This document shows positions 8,954 through 16,648 of a stretch of 64,000 bases of DNA, piece after piece. This stretch comes from Pseudomonas brenneri (GTDB taxonomy: Bacteria; Pseudomonadota; Gammaproteobacteria; Pseudomonadales; Pseudomonadaceae): NCBI RefSeq assembly GCF_007858285.1, contig NZ_VFIL01000004.1, positions 186,001 through 250,000 of the forward strand, written 5' to 3'. Both the position numbers and the translations under genes were made by a program. How positions within the stretch are numbered: the first letter of the stretch is position 1; every line of letters starts with the position of its first letter. Under the pieces are notes generated by a model. It was not told where the DNA came from. It did no database searches and worked only from the letters and a program-made list of their open reading frames with translations.

Positions 8954-9885
8954 GCGCCCACCCGCCACCAGATCACCTGGGGTTGCCGGTCTTCAGGGCG
9001 ATACAACAGCGCTTGCGCGGCAACCCGGCGCTGCTCGCGACGCGCGCGGCCGTGCCAGCGGAACCACTCGCTGGTGATCCCCACCTGCACCGAATCCACC
9101 ACCAGGTGGGGCATGCGCAGGCGGTTGACAAAATCGCCCCGGTTGATAAACCAGCGCCCGCTGTCCCGCTCGGCCACCAATCCCTGGGCCTGGGGCAGGC
9201 TGAGCCCGGGCACCACCGCACTGAGCACTTCGGCGCTGGCAGTGTTGCCATTGACCCAGGTATTGCCGGGCAGCACGCTGACATACGCCGCCAGGCGTTG
9301 CAGCACACGCGGTTCAAGGCCGTCGATACCGGCGAGGTCATCCAGGCTGCGCAGCATCGGGGCCTTGGCCGGCAGCAGGGTCTGGGCGGCCTCGGGTGAA
9401 GTGCTGCGCAGGCTGATCACCTCACTTTCGCCCGCACGTTGCGCATACGAAGCAAGCACCCGCTGGCTGATGCGCTGGCCGACGCCAGGGTCGATGCCAA
9501 GCAACTGGCACAGGCGCTGGAAACTCTGCAATTGCGCAGCATCGGGCTGCTGCTGGCGGACCAGGTTGCGCAGGTTGAACTTGCCCTGTTCGTCATCCAG
9601 GCGCCCCTCGACCGCCCCGGCAAAGGGTCGCGCCCAAGGCTGATCGAGGCGGGTCAGCACGTCTTTACGCCGCGCATCCCACAACTGTTGTCGACTGGCT
9701 TGCAGCGCACCCTGCAACAGCCAACTGCCCTGGACCCGCAGTTGTTCGGCCTCAAGACTACGGGTAAACACGCTTTGGCGGGTGAGCATGGCCCCGGCGA
9801 GCACCGCCACCACGGCGGCGATCAGCAACGCGCTGATAATCGCCATGCCATGCTGCTTCGCCGCACTGGGCAAATGCCTGTTCAT
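8950..9885 (-). CDS. hxcX: Type II secretion minor pseudopilin GspK (HxcX)
   Basis: The 311-residue protein is much longer than the other pseudopilins, as expected for GspK. The prepilin-type N-terminus (KQHGMAIISALLIAAVV) lacks the usual Glu at +5, a hallmark of GspK, which sits at the pseudopilus tip with HxcV and HxcW. A large globular alpha-helical insertion fills about residues 90-250. Maturation would need the PilD/XcpA prepilin peptidase, which is not encoded in this locus. Confidence 0.9.
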   Translation of the reverse strand: MNRHLPSAAKQHGMAIISALLIAAVVAVLAGAMLTRQSVFTRSLEAEQLRVQGSWLLQGALQASRQQLWDARRKDVLTRLDQPWARPFAGAVEGRLDDEQGKFNLRNLVRQQQPDAAQLQSFQRLCQLLGIDPGVGQRISQRVLASYAQRAGESEVISLRSTSPEAAQTLLPAKAPMLRSLDDLAGIDGLEPRVLQRLAAYVSVLPGNTWVNGNTASAEVLSAVVPGLSLPQAQGLVAERDSGRWFINRGDFVNRLRMPHLVVDSVQVGITSEWFRWHGRARREQRRVAAQALLYRPEDRQPQVIWWRVGA

Positions 9886-9893
9886 GGCGCGCC

Positions 9894-10343
9894 TTACAAC
9901 TGCCAGGAGCCGATATCGGCATTCACGCCGTCGCCATCCGGTTGGCCGTCGGCCCCGAGGGAAAACACATCGACTTCACCATTGGCGCCAGGGTTGAGGT
10001 AGTGATACGGGCGGCCCCACGGGTCGTTGGGCAAACGTTCGAGGTAGGCGCGCCAGTTGCTGCTCTTCGCATCGGCCGGGCGCTCGACCAGGACCTTGAG
10101 ACCCTGGGTCATGTTCGGATAGGTGCCGTGGTCCAGGCGGTAGAGTTTGAGCGCCTGCATCAAGCCACCGATATCTTGCCTGGCGGCTGTGGCCCGCGCC
10201 TGATCCGGGCGGTCAAGCACCTTGGGCACCACCATGGCAGCGAGAATCCCGAGAATGACCACCACCACCATGATCTCGATCAGGGTGAAGCCACGCTGGC
10301 CCCGAGGGCCTCGCGGGGTGGATGTGACGTGCGCGATATCCAT
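9894..10343 (-). CDS. hxcT: Type II secretion major pseudopilin GspG (HxcT)
   Basis: The 149-residue product carries the class III leader and RGFTLIEIMVVVVILGILAA, with Glu at +5. The C-terminal part has the YPNMTQGLKVLVERP, LPNDPWGRPYHYL and SLGADGQPDGDGVNADIGSW blocks of GspG, including the acidic calcium-site loop. The ATG at 10343 has AAGGAA before it and gives a leader of normal length; longer in-frame starts would add a non-family extension. It is the first gene of the minus-strand run hxcT-X-Y-Z-Q-R-S and diverges from hxcV. Confidence 0.95.
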   Translation of the reverse strand: MDIAHVTSTPRGPRGQRGFTLIEIMVVVVILGILAAMVVPKVLDRPDQARATAARQDIGGLMQALKLYRLDHGTYPNMTQGLKVLVERPADAKSSNWRAYLERLPNDPWGRPYHYLNPGANGEVDVFSLGADGQPDGDGVNADIGSWQL

Positions 10344-10491
10344 CTCGACATTCCTTGGCTTGAGTGCTTTTCGTCGCGCAGTGTTGCAAGCCAACATGTC
10401 AGTCGTATTGAAAATCCTCGGGAGCTTTGGTCGCCAATCGGTCAAGTGCAGCGGCTAGTCTGCGGGCCTGTTTCCCGGCATTGAGCACGTC

Positions 10492-10884
10492 ATGCGTGGT
10501 CGTCAGAAGAACCAAGGTTTCACCCTGATCGAGGTGCTGGTGGCCCTGGCGATTATTGCCGTGGCCATGGCGGCGGCTGTGCGGGTGGCGGGGTTGATGA
10601 CCCAGGGCAATGGCCTGTTGCGCGACAAATCCATCGCCATGCTGGCGGCCCAGAGTCGCCTGGCCCAACTGCGCCTGGAGGGGCGCGCAAGCCCCGGACG
10701 CAAGACGTTTGAGTGTGATCAGGGGCGCTTGAAGCTGCGCTGTGAACAGGTGGTGGCGGGCGATGGTTCCCTATTGAAGGTCAGCGTGCAGGTGCTGGAT
10801 GCCACACGCGAGGCGCCGCCCCTGGCACGCCTGGAAACCCGGGTGGACCGCGCGCCTGCGTTGCAACAGGTCAAGGTCGAGTGA
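10492..10884 (+). CDS. hxcV: Type II secretion minor pseudopilin GspI (HxcV)
   Basis: The 130-residue protein has the prepilin motif QGFTLIEVLVALAIIAVAMAA followed by the short globular domain of GspI (about 40-130, with a Cys pair in TFECDQGRLKLRCEQ). It is a tip-complex pseudopilin. It stands alone on the plus strand between hxcT and hxcP, and its last 14 bases overlap the end of hxcP on the other strand. No strong ribosome binding site is visible before the ATG. Confidence 0.9.
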   Translation: MRGRQKNQGFTLIEVLVALAIIAVAMAAAVRVAGLMTQGNGLLRDKSIAMLAAQSRLAQLRLEGRASPGRKTFECDQGRLKLRCEQVVAGDGSLLKVSVQVLDATREAPPLARLETRVDRAPALQQVKVE

Positions 10885-11302
10885 GCCTGGGCAAGGCTGG
10901 TGCCTCGGGCAGTTTATCGAGATTGACCCGGACCTTTTCGGTGCCCCGCTCGATCACCACCCCATCGCCCTCGATGGCCGCCAGGCGTACGCCGGGGCTG
11001 AGGCGCTCACCGGCGAGAAAGCTGCGTGGCGGTCCTTCGTTGAGGCTGAGGATTGCCACTGCACCCTGGGCGCCGGCCAGCACCCCGGACACCTTGACCT
11101 GTAGCGCCGCCGGCACATCGGCAAACCATTGCAGCGCCGGGCTGTCACTGCGCGCCGCCAACGCCTGGGGTGCAATCGGCGGGGTATGGGACTGCGCGGA
11201 CGTCAGCAGCAGCGGCGTCCATGTAGCAACCCCGGCCAGCGTCGCCAGCAAGGCCAGGGCCTGGACGCCGTGGGCGGCAGATAAGCGATCGATGAATGCC
11301 AT
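10871..11302 (-). CDS. hxcP: Type II secretion protein GspC (HxcP)
   Basis: The 143-residue protein has one N-terminal membrane helix (about 12-30) and a periplasmic homology region (VSGVLAGAQGAVAILSLNEGPPRSFLAGERL) that is expected to contact the secretin. It stops soon after this region, so it lacks the PDZ or coiled-coil C-terminus of longer GspC proteins, as is usual for Hxc. The ATG at 11302 is chosen over one at 11326 because AGGAGG sits 8 bases before it. The gene lies convergent with hxcV and divergent from hxcU. Confidence 0.88.
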   Translation of the reverse strand: MAFIDRLSAAHGVQALALLATLAGVATWTPLLLTSAQSHTPPIAPQALAARSDSPALQWFADVPAALQVKVSGVLAGAQGAVAILSLNEGPPRSFLAGERLSPGVRLAAIEGDGVVIERGTEKVRVNLDKLPEAPALPRLTRP

Positions 11303-11392
11303 GGGCGGGACCTCCTGTTTGTCCATCCCGACAGCCTACAGGGCAAATCTCACGGTTTTATTTCAGTGGTTGATCCGGTTGAGGGCACACGC

Positions 11393-11854
11393 ATGACGGA
11401 TCGCAGGCAACGAGGTTTCACCTTGATCGAGTTGATGGTGGTGCTGGTGATCATTGGCATCGCCAGCGCTGCCATCAGCCTGAGCATCAAGCCGGACCCC
11501 TTGCACCTGTTGCGCAAGGACGCCGAGCGCCTGGCTCAGGTGTTGCAAATCGCCCAGGCCGAAGCCCGCGCCGATGGCCGTGCGATCACTTGGCGCGCGG
11601 ATGCCAACGGCTACCGCTTGAGCCGCAGCCGCGACGATGGCCCAGGGCTGGAGGACTTCAAGGGCGATCCACAACTGCGCCCACGGACCTGGGACACCAC
11701 GCCGCTGCAGGTGCGCATCGAACCCCGGCAAACCCTGGTGCTGAATGCCGAATGGATCAATCCGCCGCTGCAGGTGCTGTTGTCGGACGGGCAGCACAGC
11801 CTCAGCCTGCAACGTGATGCAACCGGCGCCCTGCGCGTGGTGAGCCCGCCATGA
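11393..11854 (+). CDS. hxcU: Type II secretion minor pseudopilin GspH (HxcU)
   Basis: The 153-residue protein has the motif RGFTLIELMVVLVIIGIASAA and the GspH-type globular domain (RLAQVLQIAQAEARADGRAI near 50-70). The ATG at 11393 has GAGGG a few bases upstream. The stop overlaps the hxcW start (ATGA). It is transcribed divergently from hxcP across about 90 bases that should contain promoters for both directions. Confidence 0.9.
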   Translation: MTDRRQRGFTLIELMVVLVIIGIASAAISLSIKPDPLHLLRKDAERLAQVLQIAQAEARADGRAITWRADANGYRLSRSRDDGPGLEDFKGDPQLRPRTWDTTPLQVRIEPRQTLVLNAEWINPPLQVLLSDGQHSLSLQRDATGALRVVSPP

Positions 11855-12459
11855 ACCGTAACCAGCAAGGCTTTACCCTGATCGAGGTGATGGTGGCGAT
11901 CATGCTGATGGCGGTCGTCAGCCTGATTGCCTGGCGCGGCCTGGACAGCGTGACCCGCGCCGACGCCCACTTGCAGGCGAGTACCGAACAGACCCAGGCG
12001 CTGCTGCGTGCCCTGAACCAGTTGCAACTGGACGTCAGCCTGCGCGCCGGGGTGGAACTGGCGCCGCCACCCACCGCCGACCAGCCCCCCGCCGCAGACG
12101 CTTTGCCGGCGGTGACTGTGCGCAGTTCCGACAGCAAGGGGTTTCGCCTGGAGCTGATCCGCAGCGCGCCAACCCCGGGCGATGGTCTGCAACGGGTGCG
12201 ATGGTGGCTCAAGGGCGACACCTTGTACCGCGCCGCGGCACCGGCACGGGATCGCTATCCGCTACCGGCCCCCAAGGAGGCGGTGGCGGTGTTGAGCCAG
12301 GTCAGCGACCTGCAAGTACGGGTCTGGGATAACGACAAGGGCTGGCGGCAGTTGAGCGGCAATCGCCGAAGCCATCCGGCGGGGCTGGAAATCACCCTGG
12401 TGCGGCAGACACCGCAGGGGGTGGAGCGCTATCGGCAGGTGCTGGGGCCGTTGGACTGA
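11851..12459 (+). CDS. hxcW: Type II secretion minor pseudopilin GspJ (HxcW)
   Basis: The 202-residue protein has the QGFTLIEVMVAIMLMAVVSL prepilin segment and the beta-rich GspJ domain (LKGDTLYRAAAP, LSQVSDLQVRVWD near 125-160). It forms the tip trimer with HxcV and HxcX. It is the last gene of the plus-strand pair and converges on vreR across a REP pair. Confidence 0.9.
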   Translation: MNRNQQGFTLIEVMVAIMLMAVVSLIAWRGLDSVTRADAHLQASTEQTQALLRALNQLQLDVSLRAGVELAPPPTADQPPAADALPAVTVRSSDSKGFRLELIRSAPTPGDGLQRVRWWLKGDTLYRAAAPARDRYPLPAPKEAVAVLSQVSDLQVRVWDNDKGWRQLSGNRRSHPAGLEITLVRQTPQGVERYRQVLGPLD

Positions 12460-12493
12460 ATTGCAGCGATCTCCCCTTGTGCGCGGTTGCTTA

Positions 12494-12587
12494 CCTGTGG
12501 GAGCGGGCTTGCTCGCGAAAGCGGCGGGTCAGTCAACATCAATGTTTGCTGGGCCGACGCCTTCGCGAGCAAGCCCGCTCCCACAGG
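12494..12587. repeat. REP pair, GTGGGAGCGGGCTTGCTCGCGA type
   Basis: CCTGTGGGAGCGGGCTTGCT, extending through CGCGAA, is followed after about 40 bases by its reverse complement. It lies between the convergent ends of hxcW and vreR, where it could act on both transcripts' 3' ends. Confidence 0.92.
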
Positions 12588-12621
12588 GAACCTCGCCGAC
12601 AGGAGGGAATAGAGTCCGCGC

Positions 12622-13542
12622 CTAGCTGAGCAACACCACCCCACCCGGCAGCTGCGTGCATTTGGCCCCATAGGCATCGCGAATCAGCAATGCCACGCCT
12701 GCCAATTGCTCCAGGCTGAAGCGCGCCTGCACCCGGCGTTTGCCCAGTTCGCGATTGAGCAAGACCAACATCCCCGGCCGGTAACGGTTGATCTCGTCGA
12801 TCACCGTGTCCAGCGTGGCGTTATTGAACACCAGCACCTGCTCGCGCCAGGCGATCACGGCCTCGGTGTCCACCGTCAGCACTTGCCCCAGCCCTGCCGC
12901 GTCGTAGGTCAACTGGCGCCCGCTGTCCAGGCGCACGCTGCGCCCACCCACGGCAACCGCCAGCGAGCCTTCAATGCAGGTCACGCACACACTGTGATCG
13001 GTGTTGCGCACATTGAATCGCGCCTGGCTCGCACTCAGCCACCCTGCCCCCGCCTGTACCGTCAGCGGCTGCGCCGCCAGCACCTCGACCTCGCCTTCAA
13101 GCAATTCAATGCCCTGCTCACGTCGGCTGATACGGGTCTGGGTGTTGAGCTCCAGGCTGATGCCCTCGCTCAGTTCAACCCGCCGCTGCTCACCCACCTG
13201 CGTGCGGTAGTCGGCACTCAACCCGGCAAAACCACCGGGCACCGTGACGCGTACCATCACCAAGGCAACCGAGGCGGCAAGCGCCCCGCCGAGGAACGCA
13301 CGCCGGCCAAAATGCCGGGGTGCCTGGGCCTGTGCCAGCGCCGGGGTCAATTGTTGCCACAACCGCTTGGCGTGTTCGAAAGCCTGGGCGTGCTCCGGGC
13401 TCTGGGCGCACCACTGGCGCAAGGCCTTGGCATCGGCCACGGTCGCCTGGCCCGAGGTCAGGAGGACCAGCCAATCGCGCGCTTCGTCGTGCAATCGGCT
13501 GTCGGGCGTGCCCCGGGCAGTGGGAAAGCTAAAAATTTTCAA
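12622..13542 (-). CDS. vreR: FecR-type anti-sigma factor (VreR)
   Basis: The 306-residue protein has an N-terminal cytoplasmic sigma-binding domain with the conserved EARDWLVLLTSG segment (about 20-32), a membrane helix near 104-118 (FLGGALAASVALVMVRV) and a periplasmic FecR domain (about 125-215) ending in an STN-like region. It holds VreI until the periplasmic signal arrives from VreA. In P. aeruginosa vreAIR adjoins hxc and is phosphate-controlled, which is the basis for the gene name here. Confidence 0.88.
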   Translation of the reverse strand: MKIFSFPTARGTPDSRLHDEARDWLVLLTSGQATVADAKALRQWCAQSPEHAQAFEHAKRLWQQLTPALAQAQAPRHFGRRAFLGGALAASVALVMVRVTVPGGFAGLSADYRTQVGEQRRVELSEGISLELNTQTRISRREQGIELLEGEVEVLAAQPLTVQAGAGWLSASQARFNVRNTDHSVCVTCIEGSLAVAVGGRSVRLDSGRQLTYDAAGLGQVLTVDTEAVIAWREQVLVFNNATLDTVIDEINRYRPGMLVLLNRELGKRRVQARFSLEQLAGVALLIRDAYGAKCTQLPGGVVLLS

Positions 13543-13578
13543 GCGCGCAGGTACTCACGGATTGTCAGGGACTCAACA

Positions 13579-14124
13579 CTAAGACGGTTTTCCGGCGCCG
13601 GGACCGAACCGCTGGATGACTTTTCTTTCCAGGCGCTGGGCGCAATGCCCCAGGGCGGCCTTGATTTCCTTCTCGACCATGCGCGTGGAGATGCCGAAAC
13701 GCTGGGAGATTTCCAGGTGCGGCGCTTCCTCCAGGCGGGCCGCGATGAGGATCTTGCGGCGCCGGGCGGGCAGTTCGTAGAGCGCTTTGAGCAAGGACTG
13801 GATTTCTTTCTGGCCGCCCACCACCCGCGAGGGATCCTGGGCTTCGTCGCTGATGTTGAGCAACTCCTGGACCTCACTGCCGGTCAGCAGGCGGGCATCA
13901 GCCTGGCGCCGGTCGGCGGCGATGTTCAAGGCCATGCGATACAGATAGGCATTGGGTTGTTGCAGGTTGGCCGGCATGTCCATGCGGTCGACCCGCAGGT
14001 AGGTTTCATGCAGGACGTCATTGGCCAGGTCCTCCGAACCCAGGCGCTTGCGCAAACGCACCTTGAAGTCTTCGTAGGAGGCCAGGAACAACCTGACCAT
14101 TGGCGTGTGCCCGGTATCCTTCAT
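13579..14124 (-). CDS. vreI: ECF sigma factor (VreI)
   Basis: The 181-residue protein has sigma region 2 (LANDVLHETYLRVDRM near 33-48, PNAYLYRMALNIAADRR near 57-73) and a region 4 helix-turn-helix (HLEISQRFGISTRMVEKEI near 135-155). It should direct RNA polymerase to the Vre regulon once released by VreR. The ATG at 14124 has AAGGAG upstream and overlaps the vreA stop by ATGA. Confidence 0.9.
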   Translation of the reverse strand: MKDTGHTPMVRLFLASYEDFKVRLRKRLGSEDLANDVLHETYLRVDRMDMPANLQQPNAYLYRMALNIAADRRQADARLLTGSEVQELLNISDEAQDPSRVVGGQKEIQSLLKALYELPARRRKILIAARLEEAPHLEISQRFGISTRMVEKEIKAALGHCAQRLERKVIQRFGPGAGKPS

Positions 14125-14837
14125 GCCCCGGAAACTCCTTCCCGTGCTGTGCATTCCATGCGTTTTCCTGTGGTGTCGGGCATTAAGAGCAGGGTCAACG
14201 GCAACCGCATCGAACTGGGTGCCGGGCGTTCTATCCGGGTGCTGCCCAGGCTGCGAACCAGCGCTTCATCACGCTGCGCATCACCGGTGGAACTGACCAG
14301 GCGGCTATGTTCAATCCACCCGTCGTGGTTGACCCAGACCTGTACCAGCGCCCGGAAACTGCCGGGGCGGGTCATGGGCGAACGGCACAGGCTGGCTTCG
14401 ACGGCCTGCTGCAAGGCCGTGGCATAACTGCGGTTGAGCCGTGCAGCATTGCGCGGCGACACCCCTCGACCGGCCAGCGACTGGCTGACTTCAGGCAACT
14501 GCAGCGTAAATGCATCACTGCGTGCGTAACGCGCCATCAGACCACTCCCGGTCAGTAACAGGCCCAAGGCCTGTTGGGCACTGTAGTGCCCATGCACGCC
14601 AATCGAACGCCGCCCGTGGGTCAACTCGCGGTCCACCAACACCGCCATCCCGGTGGCACGACTGAAGGCTTCCAGGGCTGGCACCAGGCTTTGCGCAGGC
14701 AGATCCAGGCGTAACACCTTCGGCTCCCCAGCCAGGGCTGCGGGCAGTGGCAACCACATCCAGGCCAACAGCAAGGCCAGGCAGCAGTGTGTGCGCCTCC
14801 AAGCCCACCGTTCGACCCCTGCTCTGCCTTGCTGCAC
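14121..14837 (-). CDS. vreA: STN-domain signal protein without a beta-barrel (VreA)
   Basis: The 238-residue protein starts with GTG, has a signal peptide ending PAALA-GE, then an STN (secretin/TonB short N-terminal) domain at about 40-110 (LPAQSLVPALEAFSRATGMAV). The C-terminal half (about 125-238) resembles a TonB C-terminal-type periplasmic domain (FRALVQVWVNHDGWIEHSRL). Ordinary surface-signalling receptors have a 22-strand barrel after the STN domain; this one has none. That is the described architecture of VreA of P. aeruginosa. It would pass a periplasmic signal to VreR. Confidence 0.87.
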   Translation of the reverse strand: MQQGRAGVERWAWRRTHCCLALLLAWMWLPLPAALAGEPKVLRLDLPAQSLVPALEAFSRATGMAVLVDRELTHGRRSIGVHGHYSAQQALGLLLTGSGLMARYARSDAFTLQLPEVSQSLAGRGVSPRNAARLNRSYATALQQAVEASLCRSPMTRPGSFRALVQVWVNHDGWIEHSRLVSSTGDAQRDEALVRSLGSTRIERPAPSSMRLPLTLLLMPDTTGKRMECTAREGVSGA

Positions 14838-14888
14838 GGCTGACGTGTCCTGGGAAAAGCGTCATCCTGAGGCCAATTTATGAACCTG

Positions 14889-14906
14889 ATGTTACGGTGA
14901 TGGCAA
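14889..14906 (-). promoter_or_regulatory. Weak PHO-box-like site before vreA
   Basis: On the minus strand TTGCCAT-CACC-GTAACAT matches the PhoB repeat at 9 of 14 positions and lies about 52 bases before the vreA start. PhoB control of vreAIR is known in P. aeruginosa; the site itself is a weak match. Confidence 0.25.
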
Positions 14907-14992
14907 AAAAAACATCACGGTTTCGCCTGTTTCATCGGGCTAGACTGGCAAGCACTTACGGCCCACTTCCTCGGGCCAGCCAGGAGGCCCTG

Positions 14993-15280
14993 ATGAAGCG
15001 GTTGGTGATGCTGTTGCTGTGTGCGGGCCTGGTGTCGGTCGTGCAGGCCGAGGACACGCCGGGCGGTTGTGTCGAAGCCAGGGTGGATGGGTACAAGGCG
15101 CCTGACTATGGGTGCTTGAGCCAGCAGATGGGCGGCAAGGCCGCGCAGAAAAACCGCGAGACCCGGGAAAAACCGGTCCATCAGCGGCCGCCGAACCAGA
15201 TTGGCTTGTCGACACCTGCGGCGACCAGCGTGCGGATGGGCAATACGTTTGGGACAGGGGTGAAGCCGCAGCGGCCCTGA
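14993..15280 (+). CDS. Small exported protein of unknown function
   Basis: The 95-residue product has a clear signal peptide (MKRLVMLLLCAGLVSVVQA, cut before ED), then a polar chain with two Cys (near residues 27 and 41), a KPVHQRPPNQIG stretch and a C-terminal GNTFGTGVKPQRP. CAGGAGG stands 6 bases before the ATG. I recognise no family. It is divergent from vreA and shares a 155-base upstream region with it, so it may be controlled by Vre or phosphate; this is inference from position. Confidence 0.75.
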   Translation: MKRLVMLLLCAGLVSVVQAEDTPGGCVEARVDGYKAPDYGCLSQQMGGKAAQKNRETREKPVHQRPPNQIGLSTPAATSVRMGNTFGTGVKPQRP

Positions 15281-15298
15281 GGCCGCCACGCCCTCCAC

Positions 15299-16540
15299 TT
15301 ACAACAACGACAACGGATAACTGATAATCAACCGGTTCTCATCAAACTCCAGCGTGCTGTAATCGCGACGCAACGTCGAGTTACGCCAGCGCACGTTGAG
15401 GTTCTTCGCCACCCCGCTTTGCACCACATACGCCAACTCCGACTCCCGCCCCCATTCCCGACCATCAGTGACCGCCCCTACATGGGCATTGCTGCCGCGG
15501 ATATAGCGAGTCATCAACGTCAGCCCCGGCACGCCCAGGGCCGCGAAGTCATAGTCATAACGCAGTTGCCAGGAACGCTCGCGCGCTGCGTCGTAGCTGG
15601 CGTTGTAGCTGTCGTTGGCCAGGCTGGTACCGGCGGTGCCATTGACCCGCATCCAGCCATTTTTCCCGGACATGCGTTGCCCGCCCAGGTACAGGGTATG
15701 GGCACCTGTTTTTGCCGAGAGCATCGCCGACAGCGCACGGTTTTCCAGGTCGCCAGCCAGGGCCTTGGCGTTTTCTTCGCCAGAGAAATAACCCAGGTTG
15801 GCCCCCAATACCCAACTGCCCAGGGGCTGGCTGTGGATCAGGTTGAAGTAGCGCTGCTGATAGATATCGACCAGTTCCGAGTACCACACGCCCACTTGGG
15901 TTCGCTTGTCGTTGAACTGGTACTCGACGCCGCCGAAGTTGAAACGGTCCGAGGTCACATCCGCGCGCCCGGCCATGAACATGTCTTCCATGCTCGCGTC
16001 ATTGCGCGGGCTGTTGGCGCGGAACTGGCCGCCGTACAGCGTCAAGCCGTTGAGCTCGCGGGAGGTCAATTGCGCGCCACGAAAGGTCTGGGTCAGCGAA
16101 CGGCCATCGTCAGAGCGCAACACCGGCAGGGCCGGTGCCCACTCCCCGACCTTGAGCTCGGTGTTGGAAAGCTTCGCCTTCAATGCCACGCCCAATCGCC
16201 CGAAATCATCCGCCGGGCGACCGTCGTCGTGCACCGGCAACAACTGGGTGTTGGCGGTGCCCTTGCCGCCATCGAGTTTCACCGCATACAGGCCCAGGAC
16301 ATCCAGGCCAAAGCCCACGGTACCCTGGGTAAAGCCGGAGCGTGCATCGAGGATAAAACTCTGCGTCCACTCCTCGGCCCTGGCCTGGGAGTAACGATCA
16401 TCGACAAAGTTGCGATTGATATAGAAGTTGCGCAGGTTCAACGAGGCCTTGGCGTCGTCGACAAAACCTTCGGCATAACTGTTGGCGGTAAACGCCAGGC
16501 AGCCCAGCAGCACAGGGTTGGAACGGGAAAGGATGTTCAT
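15299..16540 (-). CDS. OprD-family outer-membrane porin
   Basis: The 413-residue porin has a signal peptide ending SYA and the OprD hallmarks: FVDDAKASLNLRNFYINRNF after the cleavage site, EWTQSFILDARSGFTQGTVGFG, and a C-terminal aromatic-rich strand region. OprD porins pass small carboxylates or basic amino acids. As the last gene behind mvaA-mvaB-permease, it probably admits mevalonate or a related acid; the substrate is inferred. AAGGA precedes the ATG and an AAnAAnAA motif lies between them. A 7-bp stem hairpin (16584-16603) lies in its leader. Confidence 0.88.
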   Translation of the reverse strand: MNILSRSNPVLLGCLAFTANSYAEGFVDDAKASLNLRNFYINRNFVDDRYSQARAEEWTQSFILDARSGFTQGTVGFGLDVLGLYAVKLDGGKGTANTQLLPVHDDGRPADDFGRLGVALKAKLSNTELKVGEWAPALPVLRSDDGRSLTQTFRGAQLTSRELNGLTLYGGQFRANSPRNDASMEDMFMAGRADVTSDRFNFGGVEYQFNDKRTQVGVWYSELVDIYQQRYFNLIHSQPLGSWVLGANLGYFSGEENAKALAGDLENRALSAMLSAKTGAHTLYLGGQRMSGKNGWMRVNGTAGTSLANDSYNASYDAARERSWQLRYDYDFAALGVPGLTLMTRYIRGSNAHVGAVTDGREWGRESELAYVVQSGVAKNLNVRWRNSTLRRDYSTLEFDENRLIISYPLSLL

Positions 16541-16550
16541 TGTTGTTATT
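16540..16550 (-). promoter_or_regulatory. Hfq/Crc catabolite-activity motif at the porin start
   Basis: On the minus strand AATAACAACAA, directly before the ATG, contains two overlapping matches to AAnAAnAA (AATAACAA and AACAACAA). This is the known target of Hfq/Crc translational repression in Pseudomonas. Confidence 0.6.
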
Positions 16551-16648
16551 CCTTTGCTTTTTGACAGGCAACACTCTCCCGTCGCAGATAAACCGCTATC
16601 TGCCGGGAAAATGTCGTGGTGGTTCTAGCTAAGAGGCTGCTGGGTTAC

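Noticed and set aside
12706..14427. A 573-codon plus-strand frame across vreR, vreI and vreA
   Set aside because: It runs antisense to three recognised, coupled genes and has no recognisable domain.
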